DNA of 13,309 bases, taken from Thermoplasmatales archaeon (GTDB lineage Archaea; Thermoplasmatota; E2; UBA202; DSCA01). Shown piece after piece: positions 6,990 to 13,309 of this stretch. The position numbers and the translations under genes were made by a program. The notes beneath the pieces were generated by a model. The model had not been told where the DNA came from. It searched no databases and worked only from the letters and a program-made list of their open reading frames with translations. Positions within the stretch are counted from its first letter, which is position 1; the number at the start of each line of letters is the position of its first letter. Location: contig DSCA01000041.1 in assembly GCA_011049295.1 (NCBI GenBank), positions 1 through 13,309 on the forward strand, read 5' to 3'.

Positions 6990-7424
6990 ATGGCGGAAGA
7001 AGAAGACGTGCAGATTGTCGAAGAAGGCGAATACACTCCCAAGCAGAAGCCCAGCCTGGACGAGGAGACCCGGGAGTTGCTCAAGCAGCGGGAGAAGCCC
7101 CGGTTCCGACGCCAGCAGCAGTACCTGTACGCCAAGCTCAAGGACACCTGGCGCCGCCCCAAGGGACGGCACTCCAAGCAGCGCAAGGGGAAGAGCTACC
7201 GCCCGCCCCGCCCCAAAATAGGCTACGGCGCGCCCAAAAAGGTGCGCGGCCTGCATCCCTCCGGCTTCGCCGAGATACGGGTGCACAACGTCCAGGGGGT
7301 GGAAGGCGTGGACCCCGAAACCCAGGCCATCCGCATTGCCGGCACCGTGGGCGGCAGAAAGAGGGCAGCCATCATCAAAAAGGCCGACGAGGAGGGCATT
7401 CGAGTCCTCAACCGGGGGGTGTGA
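6990..7424 (+). CDS. rpl32e: 50S ribosomal protein L32e (eL32)
   Basis: This 144-residue protein is found only in archaeal and eukaryotic ribosomes, which fixes the domain of this DNA. An acidic N-terminal extension (about 1-35, rich in Glu) precedes the conserved core, which includes KDTWRRPKGRHSKQR, IGYGAPKKVRGLHPSG and a C-terminal VGGRKRAAIIKKA segment. The acidic tail is likely flexible. GAGGTG (6977-6982) precedes the ATG by seven bases and lies inside the end of L6. Confidence 0.96.
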   Translation: MAEEEDVQIVEEGEYTPKQKPSLDEETRELLKQREKPRFRRQQQYLYAKLKDTWRRPKGRHSKQRKGKSYRPPRPKIGYGAPKKVRGLHPSGFAEIRVHNVQGVEGVDPETQAIRIAGTVGGRKRAAIIKKADEEGIRVLNRGV

Positions 7425-7426
7425 GC

Positions 7427-7876
7427 ATGGACCTGAAAAATCAGCGCCGCCTGGCGGCCGAGGTGCTGAAGTGCGGCGTGCACCGGGTGTGGATCAACCC
7501 CGAGGAGGCGGAGGAGGTGGAAAAGGCGGTCACCAAGCAGGACATTCGCAATCTGGTCAAAAAGGGGGACATCCGGGCCAAGAAAAAACGGGGCGTGTCC
7601 CGGGGCCGGGCCCGCCTTGCCCACGCCCAGCGGAAAAAGGGGCGGCGCCGGGGCCACGGCTCCCGCAAGGGTACGGCCTACGCCCGCCTTCCCCGCAAGC
7701 GCCGGTGGATTCTGACCATCCGTCCCATCCGCGCCTATCTGCGGGAGCTGCGGGAGCAGGAGGTCATCACTCCCAGCCAGTACCGCCGCTACTACGTGCG
7801 GGCCAAGGGCGGGGAGTTCAAAAGCAAATCTCACCTGCGCACCCACTTAGCCATGGAAGGCGTAATCAAGGAGTAA
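7427..7876 (+). CDS. rpl19e: 50S ribosomal protein L19e (eL19)
   Basis: This 149-residue archaeal/eukaryotic large-subunit protein starts MDLKNQRRLAAEVLKCGVHR and carries the family's VWINPEEAEEVEKAVTKQDI segment. A strongly basic middle region (KKKRGVSRGRARLAHAQRKK) and a long C-terminal helix (RPIRAYLRELREQ) follow. The start is ATG 7427, two bases after the L32e stop. The frame is open further upstream, but that part is an L32e shadow. Confidence 0.96.
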   Translation: MDLKNQRRLAAEVLKCGVHRVWINPEEAEEVEKAVTKQDIRNLVKKGDIRAKKKRGVSRGRARLAHAQRKKGRRRGHGSRKGTAYARLPRKRRWILTIRPIRAYLRELREQEVITPSQYRRYYVRAKGGEFKSKSHLRTHLAMEGVIKE

Positions 7877-7879
7877 ATC

Positions 7880-8383
7880 ATGAAGCAAAAACGATATCGA
7901 GTTCCCTTCAGACGACGCCGGGAGGGAAAGACCGACTACCGGCAGCGCCTCGCCCTGCTCAAATCCGGAAAGCACCGGGTGGTGGTGCGCCGCTCCAACA
8001 AGAACCTGAGGGTGCAGTTTGTTCGCTATGACGCCTCCGGCGACCGCGTGGTGTCATCGGCCATGGGCAACGACCTGCGGCAGTACGGCTGGGAGGGCAG
8101 CATGAACAACGTGCCCGCCAGTTATCTGGTGGGTCTGCTGGCCGGCAAGCGGGCCCTGGCCCAGAAAATCACGGAGGGAGTCCTGGACATCGGCCAGCAC
8201 GAATCGGTGCCCGGGGGCACCATCTACGGGGCCCTGAAGGGGGTGCTGGACGCCGGGGTGGACGTTCCCCACGGCGAGGAGGTTCTGCCCGACGAGGGAC
8301 GGCTGCACGGTCAGCACATCGCCGAGGACCTGCCGGAGAAAGTAAGTGTCGTCAAGGAAAAGATAGAGGCTGAATATGAGTGA
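7880..8383 (+). CDS. rpl18: 50S ribosomal protein L18 (uL18, archaeal L18/L5e type)
   Basis: This 167-residue protein binds 5S rRNA in the central protuberance. The basic start RYRVPFRRRREGKTDYRQRL is the archaeal L18 signature, followed by RVVVRRSNKNLRVQ and NVPASYLVGLLAGKRAL. Its C-terminus is the acidic tail seen in archaeal forms. It starts three bases after the L19e stop, and its last eight bases overlap the S5 start, which points to coupled translation. Confidence 0.96.
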   Translation: MKQKRYRVPFRRRREGKTDYRQRLALLKSGKHRVVVRRSNKNLRVQFVRYDASGDRVVSSAMGNDLRQYGWEGSMNNVPASYLVGLLAGKRALAQKITEGVLDIGQHESVPGGTIYGALKGVLDAGVDVPHGEEVLPDEGRLHGQHIAEDLPEKVSVVKEKIEAEYE

Positions 8384-9032
8384 TGAGTGGATACCCAAGA
8401 CGCGACTGGGCAAGCTGGTGAAGGCGGGCGAGATAACCTCCATGAGCCAGGCACTCAAGTCGGGCCTGGCCCTGAAGGAGGTGGAAATCGTGGACGCCCT
8501 GCTGCCCGACATAGAGGACGAGGTACTGGACGTGAACATGGTGCAGAGGATGACCGACTCCGGGCGCCGGGTCAAGTTCCGGGTGGTGGTGGCCGTGGGC
8601 AACAACGACGGCTTCGTGGGCCTGGGCGTGGCCAAGGGAAAAGAGGTGGGCATGTCCATCCGCAAGGCGGTGGAAATCGGCAAACTCAATCTCATCGAAA
8701 TCAGCCGGGGCTGCGGCTCCTGGGTGTGCGAATGCGGCACCCCCCATACGCTGCCCCTCAAGGTGGAGGGCAAGTGCGGCTCGGTGGAGGTGGAACTGAA
8801 GCCGGCGCCCCGCGGGGTGGGGCTGGCGGTGGGGGATACCGCCAAAGTCATTCTGCGCCTGGCGGGCATCAGGGACGCCTGGGGCTCGGCCAAGGGCAGC
8901 ACCAACACGGTCATCAACTACGCCGGAGCGGTGTTCGACTCCCTGAAGAATATGTCCCAGATAAAAATGACCGATGATACCCGCAAGCGCCTGCACATCG
9001 TGGCCGGTGCGGTGGGAGGAGTTGAGGACTGA
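8376..9032 (+). CDS. rps5: 30S ribosomal protein S5 (uS5)
   Basis: This 218-residue small-subunit protein is involved in decoding accuracy and mRNA entry. The N-terminal S5 double-stranded-RNA-binding domain shows VVAVGNNDGFVGLGVAKGKE (about 72-90), and the C-terminal domain holds PAPRGVGLAVGD and RLAGIRDAWGS. Cysteines C113, C118, C120 and C134 (GCGSWVCECG and GKCGS) match an archaeal S5 feature. The gene overlaps L18 by eight bases and L30 by one base. Confidence 0.97.
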   Translation: MSDEWIPKTRLGKLVKAGEITSMSQALKSGLALKEVEIVDALLPDIEDEVLDVNMVQRMTDSGRRVKFRVVVAVGNNDGFVGLGVAKGKEVGMSIRKAVEIGKLNLIEISRGCGSWVCECGTPHTLPLKVEGKCGSVEVELKPAPRGVGLAVGDTAKVILRLAGIRDAWGSAKGSTNTVINYAGAVFDSLKNMSQIKMTDDTRKRLHIVAGAVGGVED

Positions 9033-9442
9033 TGTATGCGGTGATCCGAGTCCGGGGGCAGGCCCATGCCAACCAGAAGGTCAGGGATACCCTGGCCATG
9101 CTTCATCTCACGCGCATCAACAACTGCACCATCATCCGGCAGGATGCCAGCTACAAGGGCATGCTCCAGAAGGTCAAGGACTTTGTGACCTGGGGCGAGG
9201 TGAACGAGGCCTCCCTGGAAAAGCTGCTCTTGGCCAAGGCTGGGCTGGAGGGCGACCACCTAAAGGAGGCGGTCAGCAAAATCATGAGCGGGGAGGCATC
9301 CCTGGGGGACTTCACCGACCCGCCCCTGCGGCTGCATCCACCGGTGAAGGGATATGAGGGCGTCAAGCGGCCCTATAGACTGGGCGGCGCTCTGGGCTAC
9401 CGGGGAAAGGACATCAACGAACTCATCGAGAGGATGCTATGA
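9032..9442 (+). CDS. rpl30: 50S ribosomal protein L30 (uL30), slightly short
   Basis: This 136-residue large-subunit protein has the start MYAVIRVRGQAHANQKVRDTL and the L30 core LTRINNCTIIRQDASYKGML, both typical. A C-terminal archaeal extension contains FTDPPLRLHPPVKGYEGVK and ends at the operon's next start. Archaeal homologues are usually around 150-155 residues, so this one is modestly shorter, with no sign of frameshift. Its ATG shares one base with the S5 stop, and its own stop overlaps the L15 ATG in an ATGA arrangement, so translation of the three genes is likely coupled. Confidence 0.95.
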   Translation: MYAVIRVRGQAHANQKVRDTLAMLHLTRINNCTIIRQDASYKGMLQKVKDFVTWGEVNEASLEKLLLAKAGLEGDHLKEAVSKIMSGEASLGDFTDPPLRLHPPVKGYEGVKRPYRLGGALGYRGKDINELIERML

Positions 9443-9801
9443 GAACCAAAACCAAGAAATATCGCGGTTCCCACACCCACGGCCGCGGCAGCAAAAAAAA
9501 GGGCCGCAACAAGGGAGAAAAAGGAGGCGCGGGCCGGGGCGGGGCCAAGCACAAGCACCTCAAGGGCTCGTGGGGGCGACACGGCTTTATCTATCACGGG
9601 GTGAAACACCCGGTGAGCACCATCAACGTGGGCGACCTGCGGCAGTTTGAGGAGCAGGAAATCAATCTCACCGAGAAAGGGTACCACAAACTCCTGGGGT
9701 CGGGGGTCATCGACCGGGAGGTAACGGTCATCGTATCTGCGGCCACGGAGCGGGCGGTGGAGAAGATAACGGCTGCCGGAGGAGAGGTCCGCACTGACTG
9801 A
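9439..9801 (+). CDS. rpl15: 50S ribosomal protein L15 (uL15), short form
   Basis: This 120-residue protein has the basic Gly-rich rRNA-binding N-terminus of L15 (SHTHGRGSKKKGRNKGEKGG, then AGRGGAKHKH). A short central part with TINVGDLRQFEEQEINLTEKGYHKL leads to the globular C-terminus (LLGSGVIDREVTVIVSAATERAVEKI, ending AAGGEV). Archaeal L15 is commonly 140-165 residues, so the middle region appears compact. The reading frame is intact, and the start overlaps the L30 stop by four bases. Confidence 0.95.
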   Translation: MRTKTKKYRGSHTHGRGSKKKGRNKGEKGGAGRGGAKHKHLKGSWGRHGFIYHGVKHPVSTINVGDLRQFEEQEINLTEKGYHKLLGSGVIDREVTVIVSAATERAVEKITAAGGEVRTD

Positions 9802-9805
9802 GGTG
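9800..9805 (+). promoter_or_regulatory. Ribosome binding site that decides the secY start at 9812
   Basis: GAGGTG lies six bases before ATG 9812 and overlaps the L15 stop. An in-frame GTG at 9803 belongs to this site, so the secY start is placed at ATG 9812 and not at the GTG. Confidence 0.7.
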
Positions 9806-9811
9806 TTCATC

Positions 9812-11356
9812 ATGGCAAAGGGAGAAGGAACCGGCGAAAAAAGCAAGCTGTACGCACTCAAGCCCATCGTGGAGCGGTGGCCCGCCATCAAGAAGCCCAA
9901 GGGCCACGTTCACTTCCGGCAGAAAATACTGTGGACGGCTGCCTGTCTCATTCTGTATTACATTCTCACCGAGGTGCTCCTGTACGGTGTCAGTCCCGAG
10001 CAGTTGGACATTTTTTCCGGCTACCGGGCCATCATTGCCGGGGCCAGCGGCTCCGTCATGCACCTGGGTATAGGTCCCATCGTCACCGGGTCCATCATCA
10101 TGCAGCTCTTCGTGGGGGCCAAAATCATCAAACTGGACCTCCAGAACGAAGAGGACAAGGCCCTGTATCAGGGCGTGCAGAAAGTAGTCATCATGGTCAT
10201 GATCCTGGTGGAAGCCATTCCCCAGGTGTTCGGCTATCTTTCTCCCAGCGACTCCCTCATCAGCTCCCTGGGAACCACGGGGGCACGCTCCGTCATCATC
10301 GCCCAGCTTTTCATGGGCGGCTTCATCGTGTTCTGGATGGACGAGTTGATATCCAAGTGGGGCATCGGCTCCGGCGTGTCCCTGTTTATCGCCGCCGGCG
10401 TGTCCCAGGCCATCATCACCGGAACCTTCAACTGGCTGCCGCAGGGAGAGGGAGCCCTCAGCATCTCCAACCCCCCGGCGGGCACCATTCCCAAAACCTT
10501 CTACATGGTCAACCAGATGTCGCTGGGCGACCTAGTGGGCGGCGGTTTCGAGCGGATTTTCATCTCTCCGCCCAATCCCATTATCGCCCTCATCGGCACT
10601 GCCATCATTTTCCTGGTGGTGGTGTATGCGGAATCGTCACGGGTGGAATTGCCGCTGACCCACGCCCGGGTGAGAGGGGCCCGGGGCCGCTATCCCCTCC
10701 GGCTGCTGTATGCATCAAACATTCCGGTGATTCTGATGTCCGCCCTGCTGGCCAACGTGAACATGTTCGCCCTTCTTTTCTATACCCGCCTCAGCAACAT
10801 CCCGGTGCTGGGCGGCGCCTGGTGGGTGGGGAAATTTCCTGCCGGCTCCACGCAGCCCGTAGCCGGGGCTGCCTGGTATCTGAACGGCCCTCAGGGGCTG
10901 TACAGTTGGCTGTTTCCCATGATTGACCCCAAGTACTCTCAGTACCTGTCCGGGCATGACCCCTGGCAAATGGTGGTGCGCATCCTGGTGTATTCCACCA
11001 TCTTCATCATCGGGGCCATTTTCTTCGGCAAATTCTGGATTGAGACCACCAACATGGGTCCGGAGGCCGTGGCCCGCCAGATTGAGAGTAGCGGCATGCA
11101 GATCCCGGGCTTCCGGCGCGACCCCCGCATTCTGAAGAAGGTGTTGTACCGCTACATCCCGGCCCTGACCGTGCTGAGTTCGGTGATGGTGGCCGCCCTG
11201 GCCATCTTTGCCGACCTCATCGGCACCGTGGGCAACACCAGCGGCACCGGCGTGCTGCTTACCGTGGGCATCGTCATCCGCCTGTACGAGCAGATTGCCC
11301 GGGAGCAGGCCATGGAAATGCACCCCGTGCTGCGCAAGTTCCTGGGGGTGGAGTAA
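9812..11356 (+). CDS. secY: Preprotein translocase subunit SecY (Sec61 alpha)
   Basis: This 514-residue, ten-helix channel protein is the core of the archaeal SecYE-beta translocon, which moves signal-peptide proteins across the membrane and inserts membrane proteins. The cytosolic N-terminus (about 1-38) leads to helix 1 (about 39-58) and a plug region before GIGPIVTGSIIMQLFVGAKI, the well-conserved helix 2 of archaeal SecY. Later landmarks are KWGIGSGVSLFIAAGVSQ, the large cytosolic loop with ESSRVELPLTHARVRGARGRYP and the conserved C-terminal loop GMQIPGFRRDPR. The C-terminus ends MEMHPVLRKFLGVE. The three secreted proteins in this window would use it. The gene is ten bases after L15. Confidence 0.97.
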   Translation: MAKGEGTGEKSKLYALKPIVERWPAIKKPKGHVHFRQKILWTAACLILYYILTEVLLYGVSPEQLDIFSGYRAIIAGASGSVMHLGIGPIVTGSIIMQLFVGAKIIKLDLQNEEDKALYQGVQKVVIMVMILVEAIPQVFGYLSPSDSLISSLGTTGARSVIIAQLFMGGFIVFWMDELISKWGIGSGVSLFIAAGVSQAIITGTFNWLPQGEGALSISNPPAGTIPKTFYMVNQMSLGDLVGGGFERIFISPPNPIIALIGTAIIFLVVVYAESSRVELPLTHARVRGARGRYPLRLLYASNIPVILMSALLANVNMFALLFYTRLSNIPVLGGAWWVGKFPAGSTQPVAGAAWYLNGPQGLYSWLFPMIDPKYSQYLSGHDPWQMVVRILVYSTIFIIGAIFFGKFWIETTNMGPEAVARQIESSGMQIPGFRRDPRILKKVLYRYIPALTVLSSVMVAALAIFADLIGTVGNTSGTGVLLTVGIVIRLYEQIAREQAMEMHPVLRKFLGVE

Positions 11357-11357
11357 T

Positions 11358-11906
11358 ATGGTGGTGATCCTCTCCGGCATTCCGGGGGCCGGCAAGACCA
11401 CCGTGATGCAGAAGGCCCTGGAAAAAAAGCCCCTGAAGTTTGTCACCTACGGCACGGTGATGTTCGACCTGGCCCGGGAGAAGATGGGGGTGGAGGACCG
11501 GGACGCCATGCGCACACTGCCCGTGGAGCGGCAGCGCCAGCTGCAGGAGATGACCGCGGACCGGGTGGCCGAGATGGGCGACGTGGTGGTGGACACCCAC
11601 TGCACCATCAAGACCCCGGCCGGCTACCTGCCCGGCTTCCCCTATGACATTCTGAAGCGCCTCCGGCCTCGCCTGGTCATTCTGGTGGAGGCCTCCCCGC
11701 AGGAGATTGCCGCCCGGCGCAGCAAAGACCAGGACGTGCGGCAGCGGGACCCGGACACGGTGGAGGAGATGGAGGAGCATCAGATGATGAACCGCATGGC
11801 GGCCATGACCTATGCCACCCTGGTGGGAGCCACGGTGAAAATAATCCACAACAGGGAGGGCCGGCTGGAGGAAGCGGCCGACCAGATTGTGCAGGCCCTG
11901 GGGTAA
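11358..11906 (+). CDS. adkA: Archaeal-type adenylate kinase
   Basis: This 182-residue cytoplasmic kinase interconverts ATP + AMP and 2 ADP. The Walker A motif GIPGAGKTT (7-15) follows the first strand directly. GDVVVDTHCTIKTPAGYLPG and the helical segment RRSKDQDVRQRDPDTVEEM, rich in Arg/Asp, match the AdkA group and not bacterial Adk. Its place between secY and the DUF106 gene is the usual archaeal order. The ATG begins two bases after the secY stop. The frame extends upstream into secY, but those residues are not AdkA-like. Confidence 0.94.
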   Translation: MVVILSGIPGAGKTTVMQKALEKKPLKFVTYGTVMFDLAREKMGVEDRDAMRTLPVERQRQLQEMTADRVAEMGDVVVDTHCTIKTPAGYLPGFPYDILKRLRPRLVILVEASPQEIAARRSKDQDVRQRDPDTVEEMEEHQMMNRMAAMTYATLVGATVKIIHNREGRLEEAADQIVQALG

Positions 11907-11907
11907 C

Positions 11908-12543
11908 ATGGCGGCCCAGAAGAAGCAGTCCTCGTCCATGCTGTTTTTCTTTATGCTGATGCTGGCCATGCTGGTGCTGTTCGACGAGGGGCTGCGGGGC
12001 ACGCTGGCCGACGCGGTGGGAGCGGTTTTTTTCCCCCTGCTGGGGTTTGACCACCAGTTTCCGGTGCTCACCATTTTTCTGGCCGGGTCGGTGATGATTT
12101 TCATCACCACGGTCATTCGCCACTTCACCATGGACTGGATTGCCATGGCCAGAAACCAGGCCATAATGTCCAAGTTTCAGAAGGAATACCGGCAGGCCCG
12201 TCTGGACAACAACACCTACAAAATAAAGAAGCTGGAGAAACTGCAGCCGGAGCTGATGAAGAGGCAGACCGAGGTTTCATCCAAGCAGATGAAAGTCATG
12301 CCCATCACCTTCATCGTGATTATTCCCGTGTTCACCTGGATATGGGACTTTCTCATGAACTCCACCTACTACTACGTGGATGTCCCCTGGGCCATGCACG
12401 TCAACATGTTCGACAAGACGGCCATTTTTCCCAACTGGATTCTCCTCTACATGCTGCTGTCCATTCCCCTCACCCAGGTCATCCAGTACGCTTTCAAGAT
12501 ACTGTCCTGGAAGGAGCGGAAGGCGGAAGCCCATGCGGGATAG
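11908..12543 (+). CDS. DUF106/EMC3-TMCO1 family membrane protein (Oxa1 superfamily insertase)
   Basis: This 211-residue protein has a short cytosolic start, a first membrane helix (about 10-27), a second (about 52-72), then a charged coiled-coil-like segment (about 86-130, KFQKEYRQARLDNNTYKIKK and following). Further helices lie at about 132-152 and 180-198. This layout of helices around a cytoplasmic coiled coil is that of the DUF106 family, relatives of YidC/Oxa1 and of eukaryotic EMC3 and TMCO1, which insert membrane proteins. Such a protein next to secY fits a role in co-translational membrane insertion. It starts two bases after adkA; the GTG at 11887 is within adkA and is not used. Its end overlaps cmk by 11 bases. 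Confidence 0.85.
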   Translation: MAAQKKQSSSMLFFFMLMLAMLVLFDEGLRGTLADAVGAVFFPLLGFDHQFPVLTIFLAGSVMIFITTVIRHFTMDWIAMARNQAIMSKFQKEYRQARLDNNTYKIKKLEKLQPELMKRQTEVSSKQMKVMPITFIVIIPVFTWIWDFLMNSTYYYVDVPWAMHVNMFDKTAIFPNWILLYMLLSIPLTQVIQYAFKILSWKERKAEAHAG

Positions 12544-13078
12544 CATCACCATCGGCGGATTGCCCGGCAGCGGCACCACCACCACCGCCCGGCGCCTGCA
12601 GGAAACACTGCATCTGCCCTACGTGTATGCTGGCCACCTGTTCCGGGAGCTGGCCCGGGAGCGGGGCATGACCCTGGCGGAGTTCGGTGCCTACTGCGAG
12701 GAGCACCCGGAGGTGGACCGGGCTCTGGACAAAAAGCAGGAGATGCTGCTGGCAGCCGGCCACCTGATTCTGGAGGGGCGGCTGGCGGGGTGGATTGCCC
12801 ATCGAAACAGCATTCCCGCCTTCAAGATATGGCTGAGCTGTATGGAGAAGGAGCGGGTGCGGCGGGTGGCGGAGCGGGAGGGGGAAAGCCTGGAGACGGT
12901 GCGCCGGGAGATAGAGGCCCGGGAGGCCAGCGAAAAAAAGCGTTACCGCCGCTATTACGACATCGACCTGGACGACCTGTCCATCTACGACGTGGTGGTG
13001 GACACCACCAGTCTGCCCCCGACGGAGGTGGAGGCGGCTATCCTGGAGGCCATGGACGGGCGCCAAAAGCTTAAATAG
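12533..13078 (+). CDS. cmk: Archaeal-type cytidylate kinase
   Basis: This 181-residue enzyme phosphorylates CMP/dCMP with ATP. The P-loop reads GLPGSGTTTTA (9-19), the threonine-rich form typical of archaeal Cmk rather than GKT. VYAGHLFRELARERGMTLAEF follows, as expected for the NMP-binding part, with ILEGRLAGWIAH in the middle and an arginine-rich lid (ERVRRVAEREGES and KKRYRRYYDIDLDD). Start ATG 12533 lies inside the end of the DUF106 gene. Its last codons contain an A/T-rich TTAAATA that is probably the promoter of the next gene. Confidence 0.93.
   Translation: MRDSITIGGLPGSGTTTTARRLQETLHLPYVYAGHLFRELARERGMTLAEFGAYCEEHPEVDRALDKKQEMLLAAGHLILEGRLAGWIAHRNSIPAFKIWLSCMEKERVRRVAEREGESLETVRREIEAREASEKKRYRRYYDIDLDDLSIYDVVVDTTSLPPTEVEAAILEAMDGRQKLK
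13065..13077 (+). promoter_or_regulatory. TATA box inside the end of cmk, driving the gene at 13099
   Basis: AAAAGCTTAAATA pairs an A-rich BRE-like part with a TTAAATA box (13071-13077) whose centre is 25 bases before ATG 13099. There is no Shine-Dalgarno site before that ATG. This is the spacing for a leaderless archaeal transcript. Confidence 0.5.
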
Positions 13079-13098
13079 GCCCATTGTGATAGTTTGTC

Positions 13099-13309
13099 AT
13101 GCAGAAAACTATCGCCTTTGGTGTGTCCCTGCTGCTGCTGGCGGCAGGCCTTTCGGTAGTTGTTGCATCCGTCCCGCAGCATGAAGGCTTCACTGCGGCC
13201 ACGGTGGCCGTTCCCCGGTCCACTCCCTCTTCTCCCACCTCGGTGGAGCGGTCCGCGGAGCTCCCCTCCTCTCCGGAGGCCGGAGAGCCCCAGAGCACAT
13301 CACCGGTCC
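13099..13309 (+). CDS. Exported protein of unknown function, N-terminal fragment
   Basis: An open frame of 70 codons runs from ATG 13099 off the window edge. The start MQKTIAFGVSLLLLAAGLSV is a clear signal peptide with Lys at position 3, a Leu-rich core and a likely cleavage around VVASV. The next ~45 residues are low in structure and rich in Ser, Pro, Thr, Glu and Ala, resembling a spacer between the membrane surface and a later domain. No catalytic motif is within reach, so no function is assigned. Promoter position and gene start agree well. It is outside the ribosomal operon in style, but only 20 bases follow the cmk stop. Confidence 0.6.
   Translation, partial: MQKTIAFGVSLLLLAAGLSVVVASVPQHEGFTAATVAVPRSTPSSPTSVERSAELPSSPEAGEPQSTSPV

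Noticed and set aside
1..13309. CRISPR array, insertion sequence, prophage or defence island
   Set aside because: No spaced repeats, terminal inverted repeats, transposase, integrase or known defence proteins were seen; most of the window is conserved housekeeping genes.

Overview
This window is archaeal chromosome, G+C rich and densely coded. It carries the second half of the ribosomal spc-type operon in archaeal order: S8, L6, L32e, L19e, L18, S5, L30, L15, SecY, an archaeal-type adenylate kinase, an EMC3/DUF106 membrane protein and an archaeal-type cytidylate kinase. L32e, L19e and the AdkA-type kinase are archaeal/eukaryotic markers. TATA/BRE-like boxes, GAGGTG Shine-Dalgarno sites and leaderless starts fit the same picture. 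Secreted proteins with calcium-binding DxDxDG repeats and a membrane-anchored Ntn hydrolase suggest a euryarchaeon, perhaps Thermoplasmatota-like. That lineage guess is an inference from protein style, not from a marker search.

Layout. (1) Positions 1-646, minus strand: the N-terminal part of a ThiI-like THUMP protein whose expected PP-loop SGGxDS is replaced by non-functional-looking residues. (2) Positions 647-726: a divergent promoter region with a tandem 9-bp repeat. (3) Positions 727-4005, plus strand: two exported proteins, a C69-like Ntn hydrolase with a C-terminal membrane anchor and a calcium-repeat, metzincin-like metalloprotein. (4) Positions 4031-5914: an XPD/DinG-type iron-sulfur helicase. 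(5) Positions 5915-6046: an A/T-rich intergenic region with two TATA-like boxes. (6) Positions 6047-13078: a tightly packed twelve-gene operon with gaps of 19 bases or fewer and several overlaps. (7) Positions 13099 to the edge: the start of another exported protein with a Ser/Pro/Thr-rich stretch and a TATA box inside the end of cmk.

How the genes fit together. The operon joins small- and large-subunit ribosomal proteins to the membrane insertion machinery (SecY and an Oxa1/EMC3-superfamily insertase) and to two nucleotide monophosphate kinases. The genes upstream of S8 are not the L5-S14 pair that normally precedes it in archaea, so the ribosomal cluster is broken there. The two exported enzymes upstream could work together in extracellular peptide breakdown, but only their adjacency suggests this.

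No rRNA, tRNA, CRISPR array, insertion sequence or phage gene was seen. No non-coding stretch longer than 300 bases exists. I do not see a clearly novel multi-gene system. The best leads are the degenerate ThiI active site, the unusual zinc-motif spacing in the metzincin-like protein, and the breakpoint in the ribosomal operon.
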